Below, in pieces: positions 32,248 through 42,534 of a DNA stretch of 64,000 nt. The first letter of the stretch is position 1, and every line of letters begins with the position of its first letter. The stretch lies in NCBI GenBank assembly GCA_021396245.1, contig WNYE01000003.1:1-64000 (forward strand). The letters run 5' to 3'. A model generated the notes under the pieces. The model was not told the DNA's origin, searched no databases, and saw nothing but the letters and a program-made list of their open reading frames with translations. The translations under genes were made by a program, and so were the position numbers. This DNA is from Sporothrix humicola (taxonomy: Eukaryota; Ascomycota; Sordariomycetes; Ophiostomatales; Ophiostomataceae).

Positions 32248-33983
32248 ATGCCTTTCCGACGAGACAGTACGAGTTCGCCGCCGCTGGACCGGCGGCTGCT
32301 CGACGACGATACTGGGAAAGAGACTCTATCACCAACAAGAACACCAAACAGGGCCGGCCCGGTATCATGGAGTTCGCTCCCGCGCAAGGGCCAGCTGGCC
32401 ATTTTGTTCCTATGCCGGTTTGTCGACTTTCTGCAGGTGGCGTCGCTCCAGGCGTATGTCTTTTACCAGCTCAAGTCGATGGCCTCGGGGGACACGAGTG
32501 ATGTCGCCGTCTCGACGCAGGCCGGGCTACTGCAGGGCTGCTTTACCGGAGCCCAAGTCCTGACGGCGATTCTGTGGGGCAAGGCCGCCGATGCGCCGTG
32601 GTGCGGCCGGAAGCCGGTGCTGATCGTCGGGCTGGCTGGCACAGCATTGTCGTGCATTGGCTACGGTTTTGCGACGACGTTTGTCGGGGCGGCCTTTTGG
32701 CGGGTTGTGGGCGGCGGGATCAACGGCACGGTGGGCATCATCCGGACGATGATTTCGGAAATTATTGTCGACAAAAAGTACCAGTCGCGGGCGTTTCTGA
32801 TTCTGCCCATGAGCTTCAACATGGCCAACATGATCGGGCCGGTGATGGGCGGTTTTCTGGCGGATGCGCCGACGAGCCTGCCGGCCCTGTTTGGCGAGGG
32901 CGCCATCTTTGGCTTCGACTGGATTCGAGCCTACCCATATGCCTTGCCGAGTGTATTGAATTCTGTGGCACTGGGCATTACAGCCATTGTCGTCTTTTTC
33001 TTTTTGGAAGAGGTGAGTCAACACTGTTCTCGAGAATGATATCAAAAGCACCAGCACCACTAACAGAACAGACCTCCAAGGAATGCCGCGGCAAGTTTGA
33101 TGCCGGGCTGCACATTGCATCCAGAATTCGCCAGTTCATTCTTCGTTCACCGTCGTCGGAAGGATATGCGCCTGTTCAAATGGCCGAGCCGGCTTCATTG
33201 TCGGAAAGCTCAGTGGCCCTCCAGCCCATGTCGCCATCTCCATCTCTTTCCGACAAGCCAAAACAGCGCAAGCACCGCACGACACTCCCCTTTTCCCGCA
33301 TCTGGACGCGCAATGTGGTCTTGACGCTGGTCACGATTGCCCTCTACGATTTCCACCTGGGCGCCTTTGCCAACGTCTGGTCCCTCTTTTTGTCGACGCC
33401 CCGCAAGGAAGACGGCGCCGCATCGGCCCACGGCCTGGGCATGCCCGCCTCTCGCGTTGGCGTGGCCACTTCTTTCTTGGGCGTGCTTGGGATGCTGCTC
33501 CAGCTCACCCTCTATCCGCCCATCAGTGCCCGTCTCGGCACGTTGCGGTCCTTCCGCTGGTTCTTGGTCGGTTTCCCGCTGGCCTATTTTGCCGCGCCTC
33601 TCCTCGCCGTCCTCCCCTCGTCGACACTCCCGCCTCTCCCCGCCGGCGGTTTCCTGGTGTGGGCCGGCATCATTGTCGTCCTTCTCCTCCAAGTGACCGC
33701 CCGCACGTTTACCCTGCCCGCCAGCATCATCCTGCTCAACAACTGCAGTCCACACCCGAGCGTCCTGGGCACGGTCCACGGTCTCGGCCAGAGCGTGTCG
33801 GCCGGGTTCCGCACGGTCGGCCCTGTCGTCGGCGGCTGGTGGTACGGCTGGGGCCTGGAGAAGGGCGTCGTTGCGGCCGGGTGGTGTGGTGTTGCTGCAA
33901 TTTCGGTTGTGGGCTGCGTGTCGGCCTTGTGGATCTATGAAGGCAGCGGCCACGAGATTGTTCTGGAAGGGGATGACGAGTAA
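32248..33983 (+). CDS. MFS transporter, ZIFL/TetA-like
   Basis: Two exons, 32248-33012 and 33072-33983, encode 558 residues. The 59-nt intron has GTGAGT, CTAAC and CAG. An approximately 45-residue hydrophilic N terminus precedes TM1 (LAILFLCRFVDFLQVASLQAY). Motif A appears as GKAADAPWCGRKPVL between TM2 and TM3. GGGINGTVGIIRTMISEI and MIGPVMGGFLAD are typical of the zinc-induced-facilitator-like group of DHA1 carriers found across fungi. The intron separates the two six-helix halves; the second starts with a cytoplasmic loop rich in Ser and Pro. It probably exports small organic compounds at the vacuolar or plasma membrane. The substrate is unknown. Confidence 0.9.
33013..33071 (+). other. 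Intron of the ZIFL-like MFS gene
   Basis: 59 nt, GTGAGT donor, CTAAC branch site, ACAG acceptor. It joins ...FLEE to TSKECRGK in frame. Confidence 0.9.
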
Positions 33984-34369
33984 AACTCTACGTTCATTAT
34001 TTTCTTTTCTTACATCTATCATTTTCTTTGTTTCCATCTGTACCATAGATTGCATGAATACAGCGTTTGATTTTTTGACAGCAAAATGGTAAAGTAAAGT
34101 TACCAAGTGCACTACACGACGCGCCTAATTTGCTGCCTGTAAAGTCTGTAAGTTAGCCGTTTATTTAGTTGTTATTGCTGTTCCATGATGCTGCACAACC
34201 CATGCATCTGGATCCTTCCAGCATCCTGCATCCTACATCCTGCAGAGCCTCAGGCCAACAACCCCACGTCTGTGTCAGAGCGGTCAATGGAAGGAATTAT
34301 GCGGTGTCTCGGTTTGTCTCTTCTTCTTCCCTTTCACGAAACAAGACAACCCATACAATATTGCTCGCC
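33984..34369. other. Intergenic, no gene seen
   Basis: 386 bp between the MFS stop codon and the kinase start. T-rich near 33990-34060. Nothing else is supportable. Confidence 0.4.
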
Positions 34370-35784
34370 ATGTTTGTGCGGCGTGTTTCTTCCTCCTTGC
34401 TGGCCCGTTTATCGCGGCCATGCATTCTGACGACAAGTCCCAGTTTTGGACTCCGGGCACTGTCGACGCCCACTAATCCACAGCCACCAAGCCCGTCACC
34501 ACCCCTCCTCCAGCCTCGCCAGTTCCCTACGACGGGCTTCCAGGTTATTGACTCTGCAGAGCGCGTAGAGGAAGAAGCGCTTCCGTGTTTTCGTCCCAAC
34601 GAGTACTATCCCATGACGATTGGCGATGTTGTTCCCGACCGCTACCAAGTCGTCGGCAAGCTGGGCTTCGGGGTGACATCCACTGTCTGGCTGGCACGAG
34701 ATTTGGCGAGCACTGTCCACCGCCATTACTGGACCCTCAAAGTGCACATAAATACCGACCCGTTTGAGCACGAGCGGGACGTCTTTCAACATTTGGAGGA
34801 GACGACGCCGGGGAGGCTGCAGAGAAAGAGGTGCACCCCGGCCGGCAGTATGTGCGCCGCCTGGAAGATGAGTTTCTGCTCAAAGGCCCACACGGCGATC
34901 ACACTGTGCTTGTCTTCAAGCCGCTCGGGATGAGCCTCGAGACCGTACGGAAAATGCAAAACACGGACGTATTTGACGCGCAGCTGGCCAAGGCGGCGGT
35001 CGACCATGTACTGTTGGGCCTCGACTTTTTGCACAGCGCGGGTGTCGTGCACACAGACTTGCACGCGGACAACCTGCTGATCGGCCTGACGGACGAGGCG
35101 GTGCTGGCCGAATTGGAAGAGGACGAAATGACGAATCCGTCGATGCGGAAATTGGACGACGATGGGAACACGACGCATGTATCGCATTATGTGCTGGGAG
35201 GCATTGGGCCACTGATAATCAACGACATGGGGCAGGCCCGGATCGGAAAGGATCATGATGTACTGGCGATGGCGGTGCAGTCTCGTGCTCCCGAAGTCAT
35301 TCTGGGCATGGTCTGGGGGCCGATGGTGGACATGTGGAGCGTTGGTCTGTTGGCGTGGAGTCTGCTGCAGAAAGAGACGCCTTTTGATGTGTATGACACT
35401 GAGTCTGAGGAGAACAACAAGGCCCATCACTTGGCAGCCATGACTGTTCTTCTGGGGCCGCTGACAAAAGAGTTCTTGGAAGGAAGTGACGAGGCCCGTA
35501 AATACTGGAACGACGAGGGAAACTGGATAGGGCCTGTCCCTCTTCCACCTTCAACGTCACTCGCTGATCGAGTCACTTTTCTTGAAGGCGAAGACAAGGA
35601 GCTGTTTGTCCATTTCCTCGATTGTTGTCTGGCCTGGCGACCCGAGGACCGTGTTCCACCACTGGAACTGTTTGGCCATGCGTGGATGCGAGGTATCGAG
35701 TTTATTCGCGAATGCATGGAGAGAGAGGTGGAGCAGAAGCAAAAGGAGGAGCAGAAGCTAAATGAGGAGCAGAAGCAGAAATAA
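34370..35784 (+). pseudogene. SRPK-like protein kinase with apparent -1 frameshift
   Basis: The reading frame starts at ATG 34370 and runs in one frame to about 34813, then continues in another frame to the TAA at 35784. Together they would encode about 471 residues. The first part holds a mitochondrial-type Arg/Ser-rich N terminus, then a glycine-rich loop (KLGFGVTSTVWLARD) and a candidate ATP-binding Lys in YWTLKV. The second part holds HPGRQYVRRLEDEF, LVFKPLGMSL, the catalytic loop VHTDLHADNLL, a DMG in place of DFG, and RAPEVILG. These belong to the fungal SRPK-like kinase family. The break lies at a run of four G (34810-34813), where a fifth G would restore the frame. Possibilities are a real mutation, an assembly error in a homopolymer or, less likely, a programmed shift. 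No intron with good splice sites explains it. The C-terminal tail is Glu/Gln/Lys-rich and imperfectly repeated. Confidence 0.75.
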
Positions 35785-36082
35785 GGTGTGAGAATGTGTA
35801 CGATACAGTGTGTATATAAAGACTCTCTTTTCTCATTTAGGCAATCTCACAGTGTTCAAGCTTCAACAGCTCACAGTATCAGGTCTACAGTTCTATTCAT
35901 ACGTTCCCAGTTGCATGTTTTATACTGTATTTATTAATGAATTTAATTCGCTCTGCTTCTGTTCGCGTAGAGGACTTACGTTGAAACGAAATGGGGTAAA
36001 ACTAACAGAAAAAAAACAGAAAAAAAAGGATGAATATAAAGATGAAAGATGAAAAGCCTTGCAATTTTAAAGAGTCTGCGCG

Positions 36083-39000
36083 TTAATAGCGCTCCTCCTT
36101 ATCCCTCTCGACCTTCTTCGCCTGCTTTGCCTGGCGCCTGTTCTTTTTGCGGCCCTTTTGGGTCATGGGAATGCAGGGCGGCGCAGACAAAGAAGGCTTG
36201 ACGACGACTGGTGCGCGTGCCTTTTCGACTGACCAGTCCTTTTCGTCCCTCTTCTCGATGTAGTCGATACCCAGGGCAGAGATCTCCGGGTAGAAGTCGA
36301 GATTGCGGCTCAGCTTTGCGGCCTCATAGAGGCTGGCGTCGCCGTAAAGCGCGGCGTCGCGGACAAAGTCAGCCATGGCCAGGAGGGCGGCCCCCTCGGA
36401 CATGGTCTGGAGGTACTCGGTGGGCCGCGGGCAGCCGCCGCGGCGGTCCTCGGGGAGGTTGTCGAGGTTGTCGGCGTGCGCCTGAAACTTGTACGCCTGG
36501 CCGCGGAGTGCTCTCAACAATTCGCGGGGCATTGTCAAGTCGTCGCCGTCATCGCCCACCTCCCGCCAAAACTCCTTGAGACCGCCGACAATGTCAAAGA
36601 TCGGGACGCCCGTCGGGATGCAGCCGTACTTGAAGGCACGTGAAGCGTTGCTGGCCAGCTGGTCGTGGGGCGTGTCGGTGCGGACGGCCGTTTCGAGCTC
36701 CGGGTTGACTCTGAGGAAGGCATAGCGCACAATGGGCACGACGCCCATGCGGGAGGTGCTGTGGTAGGGAAAGTTCTCCTCCATAAACTCTTGGCGGCCC
36801 GCGTTGGCGTCGGCGGACACAACGACGTGCCAGCTGCCCGGCGCCAAGTCGCGCAGATGGGGCCAGAGGCGGCGGCGCGGGCCAAAGTCAAACTCCTCCT
36901 CGGACGCCAAAAACTGGTCGTGGCGCTCGTGCAGCTCCTTGGGCGTTGCGAGGGTTAACTGCTGCGGCTCCTTTGTGTACGAGTGCGTCGTGCAGTCCGC
37001 CGCGTCGTCCGCCGCCAGCGGGTGCGCGTACTCGAGGTTGGCCGGGCGGTAGCGGACGGCCTCGTTCTCGGCGGCCGGCAGCGCGTCGGCCAGCGCCAGG
37101 CAGACGTCGTCGCCCAGAAAGTCGTCGCCGGGCAGAATGGGGCGCACGACCATGAGCTCGGGCTCGTCGCTGGCGATGAGAATGGGCGCCGCCAGCAGAC
37201 GCGGCAGCGCTCGCAAGCTTTCTTCCGAGGGCGTCGGCACGGTGCCGCCGCGGTTGGGCGCGATCAGGCTCGACAGCATGCGCGACAAGCCGGCGACAAA
37301 TGCGCCCGGCTGCTGCAGCATGTCGCCCGTGTGGATGTACACGGGGCGGTAGGGCGTTTTGGTCTTAGGGTCATCATTCCCATCTTCGTTAGGCTCGGAG
37401 AACTCCACCGACGGATGCAGTATCGAATCAAACTTGACCGGCAGGGTCTTTTCCTGCTCGTGCACGCTGGGGTCGACCTCGACGCGCACAAAGACGTTGC
37501 TGACGGGGTAGTGCTCGTGGAAGGCTGGGGCGTTCTTTGCGGCGATCTTAGGCGTGAACCAGCGGCGCTTGGTGGCGGCAGCCGCGTGGGCGCCGTTAAA
37601 GAAGAAGCTGAGGCCGGGGCGCTTGATGACACTGTCGGACGACAAAAGGTCGCCAATGATGGTGCTCGCAAAGACGGCATCGTCTTCGTGGCCTGCCGCG
37701 ATAGAGGCGCTCTTCTGGTTCTTGTCGTCGCTCTCGGCCGTGCAGTGGTTCCAGTCGAGCTGTGGCTTCTGGTAGAGCGAGAACTCGGCCAAAAATTCGG
37801 AAGACGCGCTGAGCAGCACTGCCGAAATCTGCGATGGACTCGAAACACCGCGGATCTGGCGCGGGCAGAGGCTGATCGACCCGACGGCCGAAAACTCGTG
37901 GCACTCGAGCAGCGCCTGCATTGTCGACAGGTGGACGCCCGTCAGACAGGACCAGTCGATCGCGCCGTCAAACTCACTGAAAGCCAGGAAGAGCAGCTCG
38001 CAGCAGTGCGCAGACGCGACGACCTGGTGCGGGAACGCGTAGATGAGCGCGCGCAGGGGCTCGCGGCACGTCAGGAAATGGCTGCGGGCGTAGCTGTTCT
38101 GGAGGCGCGCGACGGTGGCGCGCTCACTCTCAAGTGTACACTCTGAAGACGACTTCTCCCCGACGTAGGCGATAAAGATGCACTCCACAAACGACTTGAC
38201 GCATTTCTTGCGCAACGCACACGCCAGCACAGGTCGGACGGCGCTCGGTGGGCAGATGCGCGTCTCGTGCACGCTGTCCAGGTGCATGTGCAGGCTGTCC
38301 TGGGCCTTGCGACTGATGATGTCCAGCCCGCGCGAGCGGTCGTGCTTGATTGTCATGAACGGCTCCCAGTTAACGACTACAAAGTTAGTGGGCAAATAGT
38401 AAAGAGAGAAAGATGAATAAAAAAAAGGCACAGGGAACCTACGAGGCATCTGGTCGGGATGGAGGACAGGCGCCGCCTCGAGACGCTCGAGCGCCGCCAA
38501 CTCCTCGGGCAGTTCCACGCCAAAGCCCATCTCCTCCATGTACGCCGCCGCCGTCAGCACCACCCGTTTGCGGTAGTGCGCCCACCGGTACTCCTCGTGT
38601 TTTGGGCTCCACGTCAGGTAGTGCCCGCGCGCCAGCAGGCCGTAGCCGACGTTTGCCGGGTTCGTGACGTCCAGAAAGACGGTGACGTAGGTGTAGTCGT
38701 CCTGGTTGATCACGAGCCCGGGGCCTTCGCTGACAAAATACGCGTCCAGGCCCAGGCTCACTGTGTCGACGGCCACCGACTGGTGCAGTACGTGTACCAA
38801 GAACGGGTACAGCGGCCGCTTACGGTACGTCGCCGCCGTCTGCGCAGCGTTGACGCCGCCCGCATGACCGTTCCACAGGACCAGGTCCTCGCCGCGGCCC
38901 AGCACGCGCAGCTGCGACGGATAGCCGCGGTTGGCGTAGTGCGTCGCGTAGTTGTCGTTGTCGATGAAAGTCTTTGGAGGGATAAACTCGGTCTGCGCAG

Positions 39001-39340
39001 CGTACGCCTGCTCGGCCAGCTTGAGCTCGTTGCGGATAATGTGCGCGTGCGCCGGGTCGCTGAGCGTGCTGATCGCGCGCGCCACCATGCACAGCAGCCG
39101 CCCCTGCTCCGTGTAACCGCCGCGCATGTACTCCTGCTCCGCCGTGTCGCGCACGACCGCCACCTGCTTATAGCTGCCGCCCACCTTAGCCACCGCAATG
39201 AACACCGCCGCCCACGGGTTGCCAGGAAACTTTGCTCGAGGGTGCTCCTCGACCACGACCTTCTCCTTGCTCTGCGGCAAACCAGGCGACGGATCAGGCA
39301 CGATAACAGGAGGCTGGAACACAAAAGTGTCGTCATCCAT
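36083..39340 (-). CDS. Large protein of unknown function
   Basis: Two exons, 38443-39340 and 36083-38376, encode 1063 residues. The putative 66-nt intron (GTAGGT, CTAAC, TAG) is a multiple of three and open throughout, so unspliced mRNA would add 22 residues rather than break the frame. I favour splicing because donor, branch site and acceptor are all canonical and the extra segment is a hydrophobic, Phe/Tyr-rich patch. I recognise no domain. Visible features are a hydrophilic N terminus, a mixed alpha/beta composition, many aromatic residues, no signal peptide, no clear TM helix and a strongly basic C-terminal tail (KGRKKNRRQAKQAKK) that could be a nuclear or nucleolar signal. It has strong GC3 bias, so long opposite-strand frames (36983-38146, 38459-39349) are shadows. 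Confidence 0.75.
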   Translation of the reverse strand: MDDDTFVFQPPVIVPDPSPGLPQSKEKVVVEEHPRAKFPGNPWAAVFIAVAKVGGSYKQVAVVRDTAEQEYMRGGYTEQGRLLCMVARAISTLSDPAHAHIIRNELKLAEQAYAAQTEFIPPKTFIDNDNYATHYANRGYPSQLRVLGRGEDLVLWNGHAGGVNAAQTAATYRKRPLYPFLVHVLHQSVAVDTVSLGLDAYFVSEGPGLVINQDDYTYVTVFLDVTNPANVGYGLLARGHYLTWSPKHEEYRWAHYRKRVVLTAAAYMEEMGFGVELPEELAALERLEAAPVLHPDQMPRRFPVPFFYSSFSLYYLPTNFVVVNWEPFMTIKHDRSRGLDIISRKAQDSLHMHLDSVHETRICPPSAVRPVLACALRKKCVKSFVECIFIAYVGEKSSSECTLESERATVARLQNSYARSHFLTCREPLRALIYAFPHQVVASAHCCELLFLAFSEFDGAIDWSCLTGVHLSTMQALLECHEFSAVGSISLCPRQIRGVSSPSQISAVLLSASSEFLAEFSLYQKPQLDWNHCTAESDDKNQKSASIAAGHEDDAVFASTIIGDLLSSDSVIKRPGLSFFFNGAHAAAATKRRWFTPKIAAKNAPAFHEHYPVSNVFVRVEVDPSVHEQEKTLPVKFDSILHPSVEFSEPNEDGNDDPKTKTPYRPVYIHTGDMLQQPGAFVAGLSRMLSSLIAPNRGGTVPTPSEESLRALPRLLAAPILIASDEPELMVVRPILPGDDFLGDDVCLALADALPAAENEAVRYRPANLEYAHPLAADDAADCTTHSYTKEPQQLTLATPKELHERHDQFLASEEEFDFGPRRRLWPHLRDLAPGSWHVVVSADANAGRQEFMEENFPYHSTSRMGVVPIVRYAFLRVNPELETAVRTDTPHDQLASNASRAFKYGCIPTGVPIFDIVGGLKEFWREVGDDGDDLTMPRELLRALRGQAYKFQAHADNLDNLPEDRRGGCPRPTEYLQTMSEGAALLAMADFVRDAALYGDASLYEAAKLSRNLDFYPEISALGIDYIEKRDEKDWSVEKARAPVVVKPSLSAPPCIPMTQKGRKKNRRQAKQAKKVERDKEERY
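38377..38442 (-). other. Putative in-frame intron (66 nt)
   Basis: Donor GTAGGT, branch CTAAC ten bases before the TAG acceptor, T-rich middle. Length is divisible by three with no stop, so retention is possible in principle. Confidence 0.7.
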
Positions 39341-40101
39341 GGTGACTGAGTTGAAGTTGAAGTTGAAGCTGAAGTTGTTGAAGTTGATGAAGTCGATGAA
39401 GTCGATGAAATTGTTGAGAGTTCAAGAGCTCGGGTTGGAACTGAAGTTGGGTATGTAGAAGAGAGGAAAAGGATTTCTTTTTTCCAAGTTCGAGGACACC
39501 GACGGGTATATGTAGACGAAAGGCTTGAAAATTTTGACGATTTCGCCTCATTCTGGCCATTACTGAGACTCTGCATCAGATGACACTTTGCAACAAGTCT
39601 ATTATGGGCGCTGACGATGGTTTGATTTGATTATGTTAGATGTATCCCATTAACTGGTGGTGGTTGAACCCTAACAGGCTATTGCGCTGGCGTGGACCGA
39701 ACGTGGACCGATCTGGCCTAATTCAGGGGAAAGTAAACAAACTAGGCCGACAAGTCATGATCGCAGCCAAACATAGCTGCAAATGTACCCATTGCCACCG
39801 CACAATCTACTCTCGCCGCCAGACATGCCCATTTCTTCACGAACTAACATGTGGAAACTTTTCATTGGCATGAAAAAAAAATGGAAAAAAAGAATAGAAT
39901 TAGGAGCGCACAGAATGGTATCAAGCACGTGCTACATACAGATATAGTGAAAATTCGAAATACAAACAAATCAGACAGTAAGAAGACAAAAGGAGACGAG
40001 AAAACGATCGCATCAGACAATAAATGCGAGTAAATAACAGTTAAAGTCGTAGAAACAGTGTGGCATATCGTACAACGCTATTAGATTTAATCTTCCCCAG
40101 A
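39341..40101. other. Intergenic with trinucleotide-type repeat
   Basis: No gene is supportable here. Positions 39351-39415 contain imperfect GAAGTT/GATGAA repeats in the 5' leader of the minus-strand gene. The rest is A-rich DNA near the 3' end of the next gene. Confidence 0.45.
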
Positions 40102-42534
40102 TTACACCTCCGTGTAGGCGGGCAACGCCTCCATCTGCTCAAACTCTTGCAGCGAGATATCGTAACCCAGGTGCCGCTTCAGCAGCTCGTGCGTCACAAA
40201 CCGCTCGGGACAGTTGCCCTGCGCATCGACAAAGGACACGTGGTGGTTGACGTCGCTGATGCGCTGCAGCTCGTTGGCGTGGCGGTGGTGGTGCGGGCAG
40301 TTGTCGACGCCGATCAAGAAAATGGTGACGTGCGCCCACGACAAGCCCAGCAGATCGAGCTCGAACTCGTCCATGTCGGTTGCTTCGCCGTCCAAGAACA
40401 GCAAAAGACGCAAGATTGGGGTCTGCGGTCCCGCCTGCCACCCGTAGACCGGATGGTGGATGGCGGACTCGCGGTGTTTTTGAAAGTGGAGGTCCTTAAC
40501 TTTCTGCCAGCCCGTCATGACCCGCGTGCCGCCGCCGACACGCACGCCGCGCCACATGTCGTCAAAGTTGCGGTGGTGGATGGCGCCAATGTAGGTTGCG
40601 CGGTTGGCAAAGGTCACCAAGTCGTAGCCCAGCGTCTGGTGGTCGTGGTGCGCCAGAGCATCGACAAACCGCCGGATGATCGACTTGGCCACGTCCTTGT
40701 TCTTAGGCTGCGTCGTGCGCTCAAAGCCTGTGATCAGATAGCGGTCGTACATGGGCCGCACAGGGTCAAAATCCATCGACCCAGAGACGTCGAGCAAAAT
40801 CATGGAGTCGTCGTTGGGCGTCTCGGGACGATCGTACGCCCTGAACGGCGCGGGCATGACCTGTCGAGAGTATCCAGCACCACCCATGGCCGTCGAGGTG
40901 TGCAGCCGCATGCACGTATCGTCGGGCGAAAAGTACATGGGCGGCGGCTCGACGGCGTTGGCCATGCGCCGCTGTGCCATGTCCATTTCCGAGATAAAAT
41001 CGGGCTTCATGCGCATCCCCACACTGCCCTCACGATGGTTGAGCACCCAGTACAGCCGCTCTTCTGCCAGGTCCTCATAGCCACGCCATGCGGGTGTGAT
41101 TCCACGCCAGCCCTCGCGAGCCTCGACGCTAAATTTGAGAGGGTTGGACGCTTGTGTGGCCCATGTGACGGGGATCGGCTCAAAATAGCCTGCCCGCAAC
41201 AGATGCAGATACTGGATCGGTTTGCGCGCCCTCAAGTCGGCAATGTGTTTGGCCATGCCTACCTTCTCCTGGTAGTTGGCAACCAGGTGGCGGTGTGCGC
41301 TGTCGGGCCACCGTCCAGCCTCTTCTGACAGAATGGCAGCGCGAAGCGACAATGCTAGCTCACTTGCCTTTTCTTCCGACGACTTGATTCCTAGGCTCTT
41401 CTTGAACCCTGCAAACTTGCTCTTGCTCCTCTTGAGGTCGGCTTTGGACTTGGCGTCACTCTTGTCTTTATTCTTATCGCCCTTTTTGTCCTTGGTGTCG
41501 CCCTTGGCGTCTTTTTGGTCACTCTTGTCGTCGATGGCCAGATTCTCCATGTTTTCACTCAGAGAAACCTCCCAGATGCTTTGCGCCGGCTCCTTGCTGT
41601 CAACTTTGGCCTGCGCTTCGCGGTTTAGCTGGTTCGACAGCCCGATCGTGCTCTGCGTCCACGCCATGTGCGCATACGCCGAGGGACGTGGCGGGCCCCA
41701 CATCATCGAGTTGTTGTAGCTGCGCGAGAAGCCGTACCCAAACGGCGAGCCGCACCGCATGTAGTATGGGTTGCTACTAAAGAGTGTCGGCGTGATGGAC
41801 ACGCTCGAGTAGAACCGCTCGCCCGGGTACATGACCGCCTCGCACCACATGCGCTGCACGCCCAACCGGGCCATCTTGCGCCGCATAAACTGGTGGATCG
41901 AGCAGTTGCAGTAGTAGTCGGACTCGTGCTCGGGCTCAATCTCCGGGTTGTAGATGCGGTACTCGAACTGCAGGTTTTGCAGCGCGTTCTGCATCTCCTG
42001 CTCGTCGCGCGCGCGAACGTTGCTGGCCTGGATGACGGCGTTGCTATGACGGTTGGAGAAGCCGAACACGTTGACGTTGTGGCTCGCATTGGACGTGGCC
42101 ATGGGCATCGACGCCGAAGGCGGGGCAAAGTAGGATGGTGGTGGCGCGTTATCGGGGTTGGGACCGTTTCCGTTGGGTGCAAAGCCATTCAGTCCATTCG
42201 GTGGCGGGCCGTTGGCTTGCGCATGGCCTGGTGGTGGCCCTGCTGGCGGCGCATATGTCTGCGAGTCGGGGTTGCCTGTTGCTGGCCGCGCGCCGTTTGT
42301 CTGCGGTTGTGACTGTGCTGGCGCTGTCGCCAAACTGTTGGCAACATCGCTGCGATGCTTGACAAAGTCGGCGATGAACGCGTCTGCCTCGATCGAGTCG
42401 CCCAAAAGGCCTTGGAGGTGCACCTTGGCCGCTTCGTCGCTAGGCAGTTTGGCCGTGTAGGCGACAACCTGTGTGAGCTCGCCGTCATCGAGCGGCAGAA
42501 GCTTTCGCAGCTGCGGCAGCCATGCCGAAGTCAT
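40102..42534 (-). CDS. vWA-domain protein with CUE-like N terminus
   Basis: Single exon, 810 residues. The open frame reaches upstream to 42624 only through a TTG; the ATG at 42534 in context CCGCCATGA is the first Met and begins MTSAWLPQLRKLLPL. Residues 1-60 resemble a CUE-type ubiquitin-binding helix bundle. A Pro/Asn/Gly-rich linker follows, then a region with conserved Cys and Trp, then a Lys/Asp-rich charged stretch (about residues 335-375). The von Willebrand A domain carries the metal-site motif LLDVSGSMDFD at Asp582, with a matching Thr/Gly segment (GGGTRVMTGW) further on. Cytosolic fungal vWA proteins of this design are common, but their partners are mostly unknown. There is no TM segment or signal peptide. 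I call the domain, not a pathway. Confidence 0.85.
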   Translation of the reverse strand: MTSAWLPQLRKLLPLDDGELTQVVAYTAKLPSDEAAKVHLQGLLGDSIEADAFIADFVKHRSDVANSLATAPAQSQPQTNGARPATGNPDSQTYAPPAGPPPGHAQANGPPPNGLNGFAPNGNGPNPDNAPPPSYFAPPSASMPMATSNASHNVNVFGFSNRHSNAVIQASNVRARDEQEMQNALQNLQFEYRIYNPEIEPEHESDYYCNCSIHQFMRRKMARLGVQRMWCEAVMYPGERFYSSVSITPTLFSSNPYYMRCGSPFGYGFSRSYNNSMMWGPPRPSAYAHMAWTQSTIGLSNQLNREAQAKVDSKEPAQSIWEVSLSENMENLAIDDKSDQKDAKGDTKDKKGDKNKDKSDAKSKADLKRSKSKFAGFKKSLGIKSSEEKASELALSLRAAILSEEAGRWPDSAHRHLVANYQEKVGMAKHIADLRARKPIQYLHLLRAGYFEPIPVTWATQASNPLKFSVEAREGWRGITPAWRGYEDLAEERLYWVLNHREGSVGMRMKPDFISEMDMAQRRMANAVEPPPMYFSPDDTCMRLHTSTAMGGAGYSRQVMPAPFRAYDRPETPNDDSMILLDVSGSMDFDPVRPMYDRYLITGFERTTQPKNKDVAKSIIRRFVDALAHHDHQTLGYDLVTFANRATYIGAIHHRNFDDMWRGVRVGGGTRVMTGWQKVKDLHFQKHRESAIHHPVYGWQAGPQTPILRLLLFLDGEATDMDEFELDLLGLSWAHVTIFLIGVDNCPHHHRHANELQRISDVNHHVSFVDAQGNCPERFVTHELLKRHLGYDISLQEFEQMEALPAYTEV

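Noticed and set aside
34805..34835. Programmed -1 frameshift in the kinase gene
   Set aside because: The G4 run lacks a convincing slippery heptamer and no downstream stem is obvious. A mutation or assembly indel is simpler.
36983..38146. 387-codon plus-strand open frame
   Set aside because: Antisense shadow of the large minus-strand gene, with Arg/Val/Gly/Ala-biased composition and no motif.
40060..41328. 422-codon plus-strand open frame
   Set aside because: Antisense shadow of the vWA gene, which has a clear domain and a good start on the minus strand.
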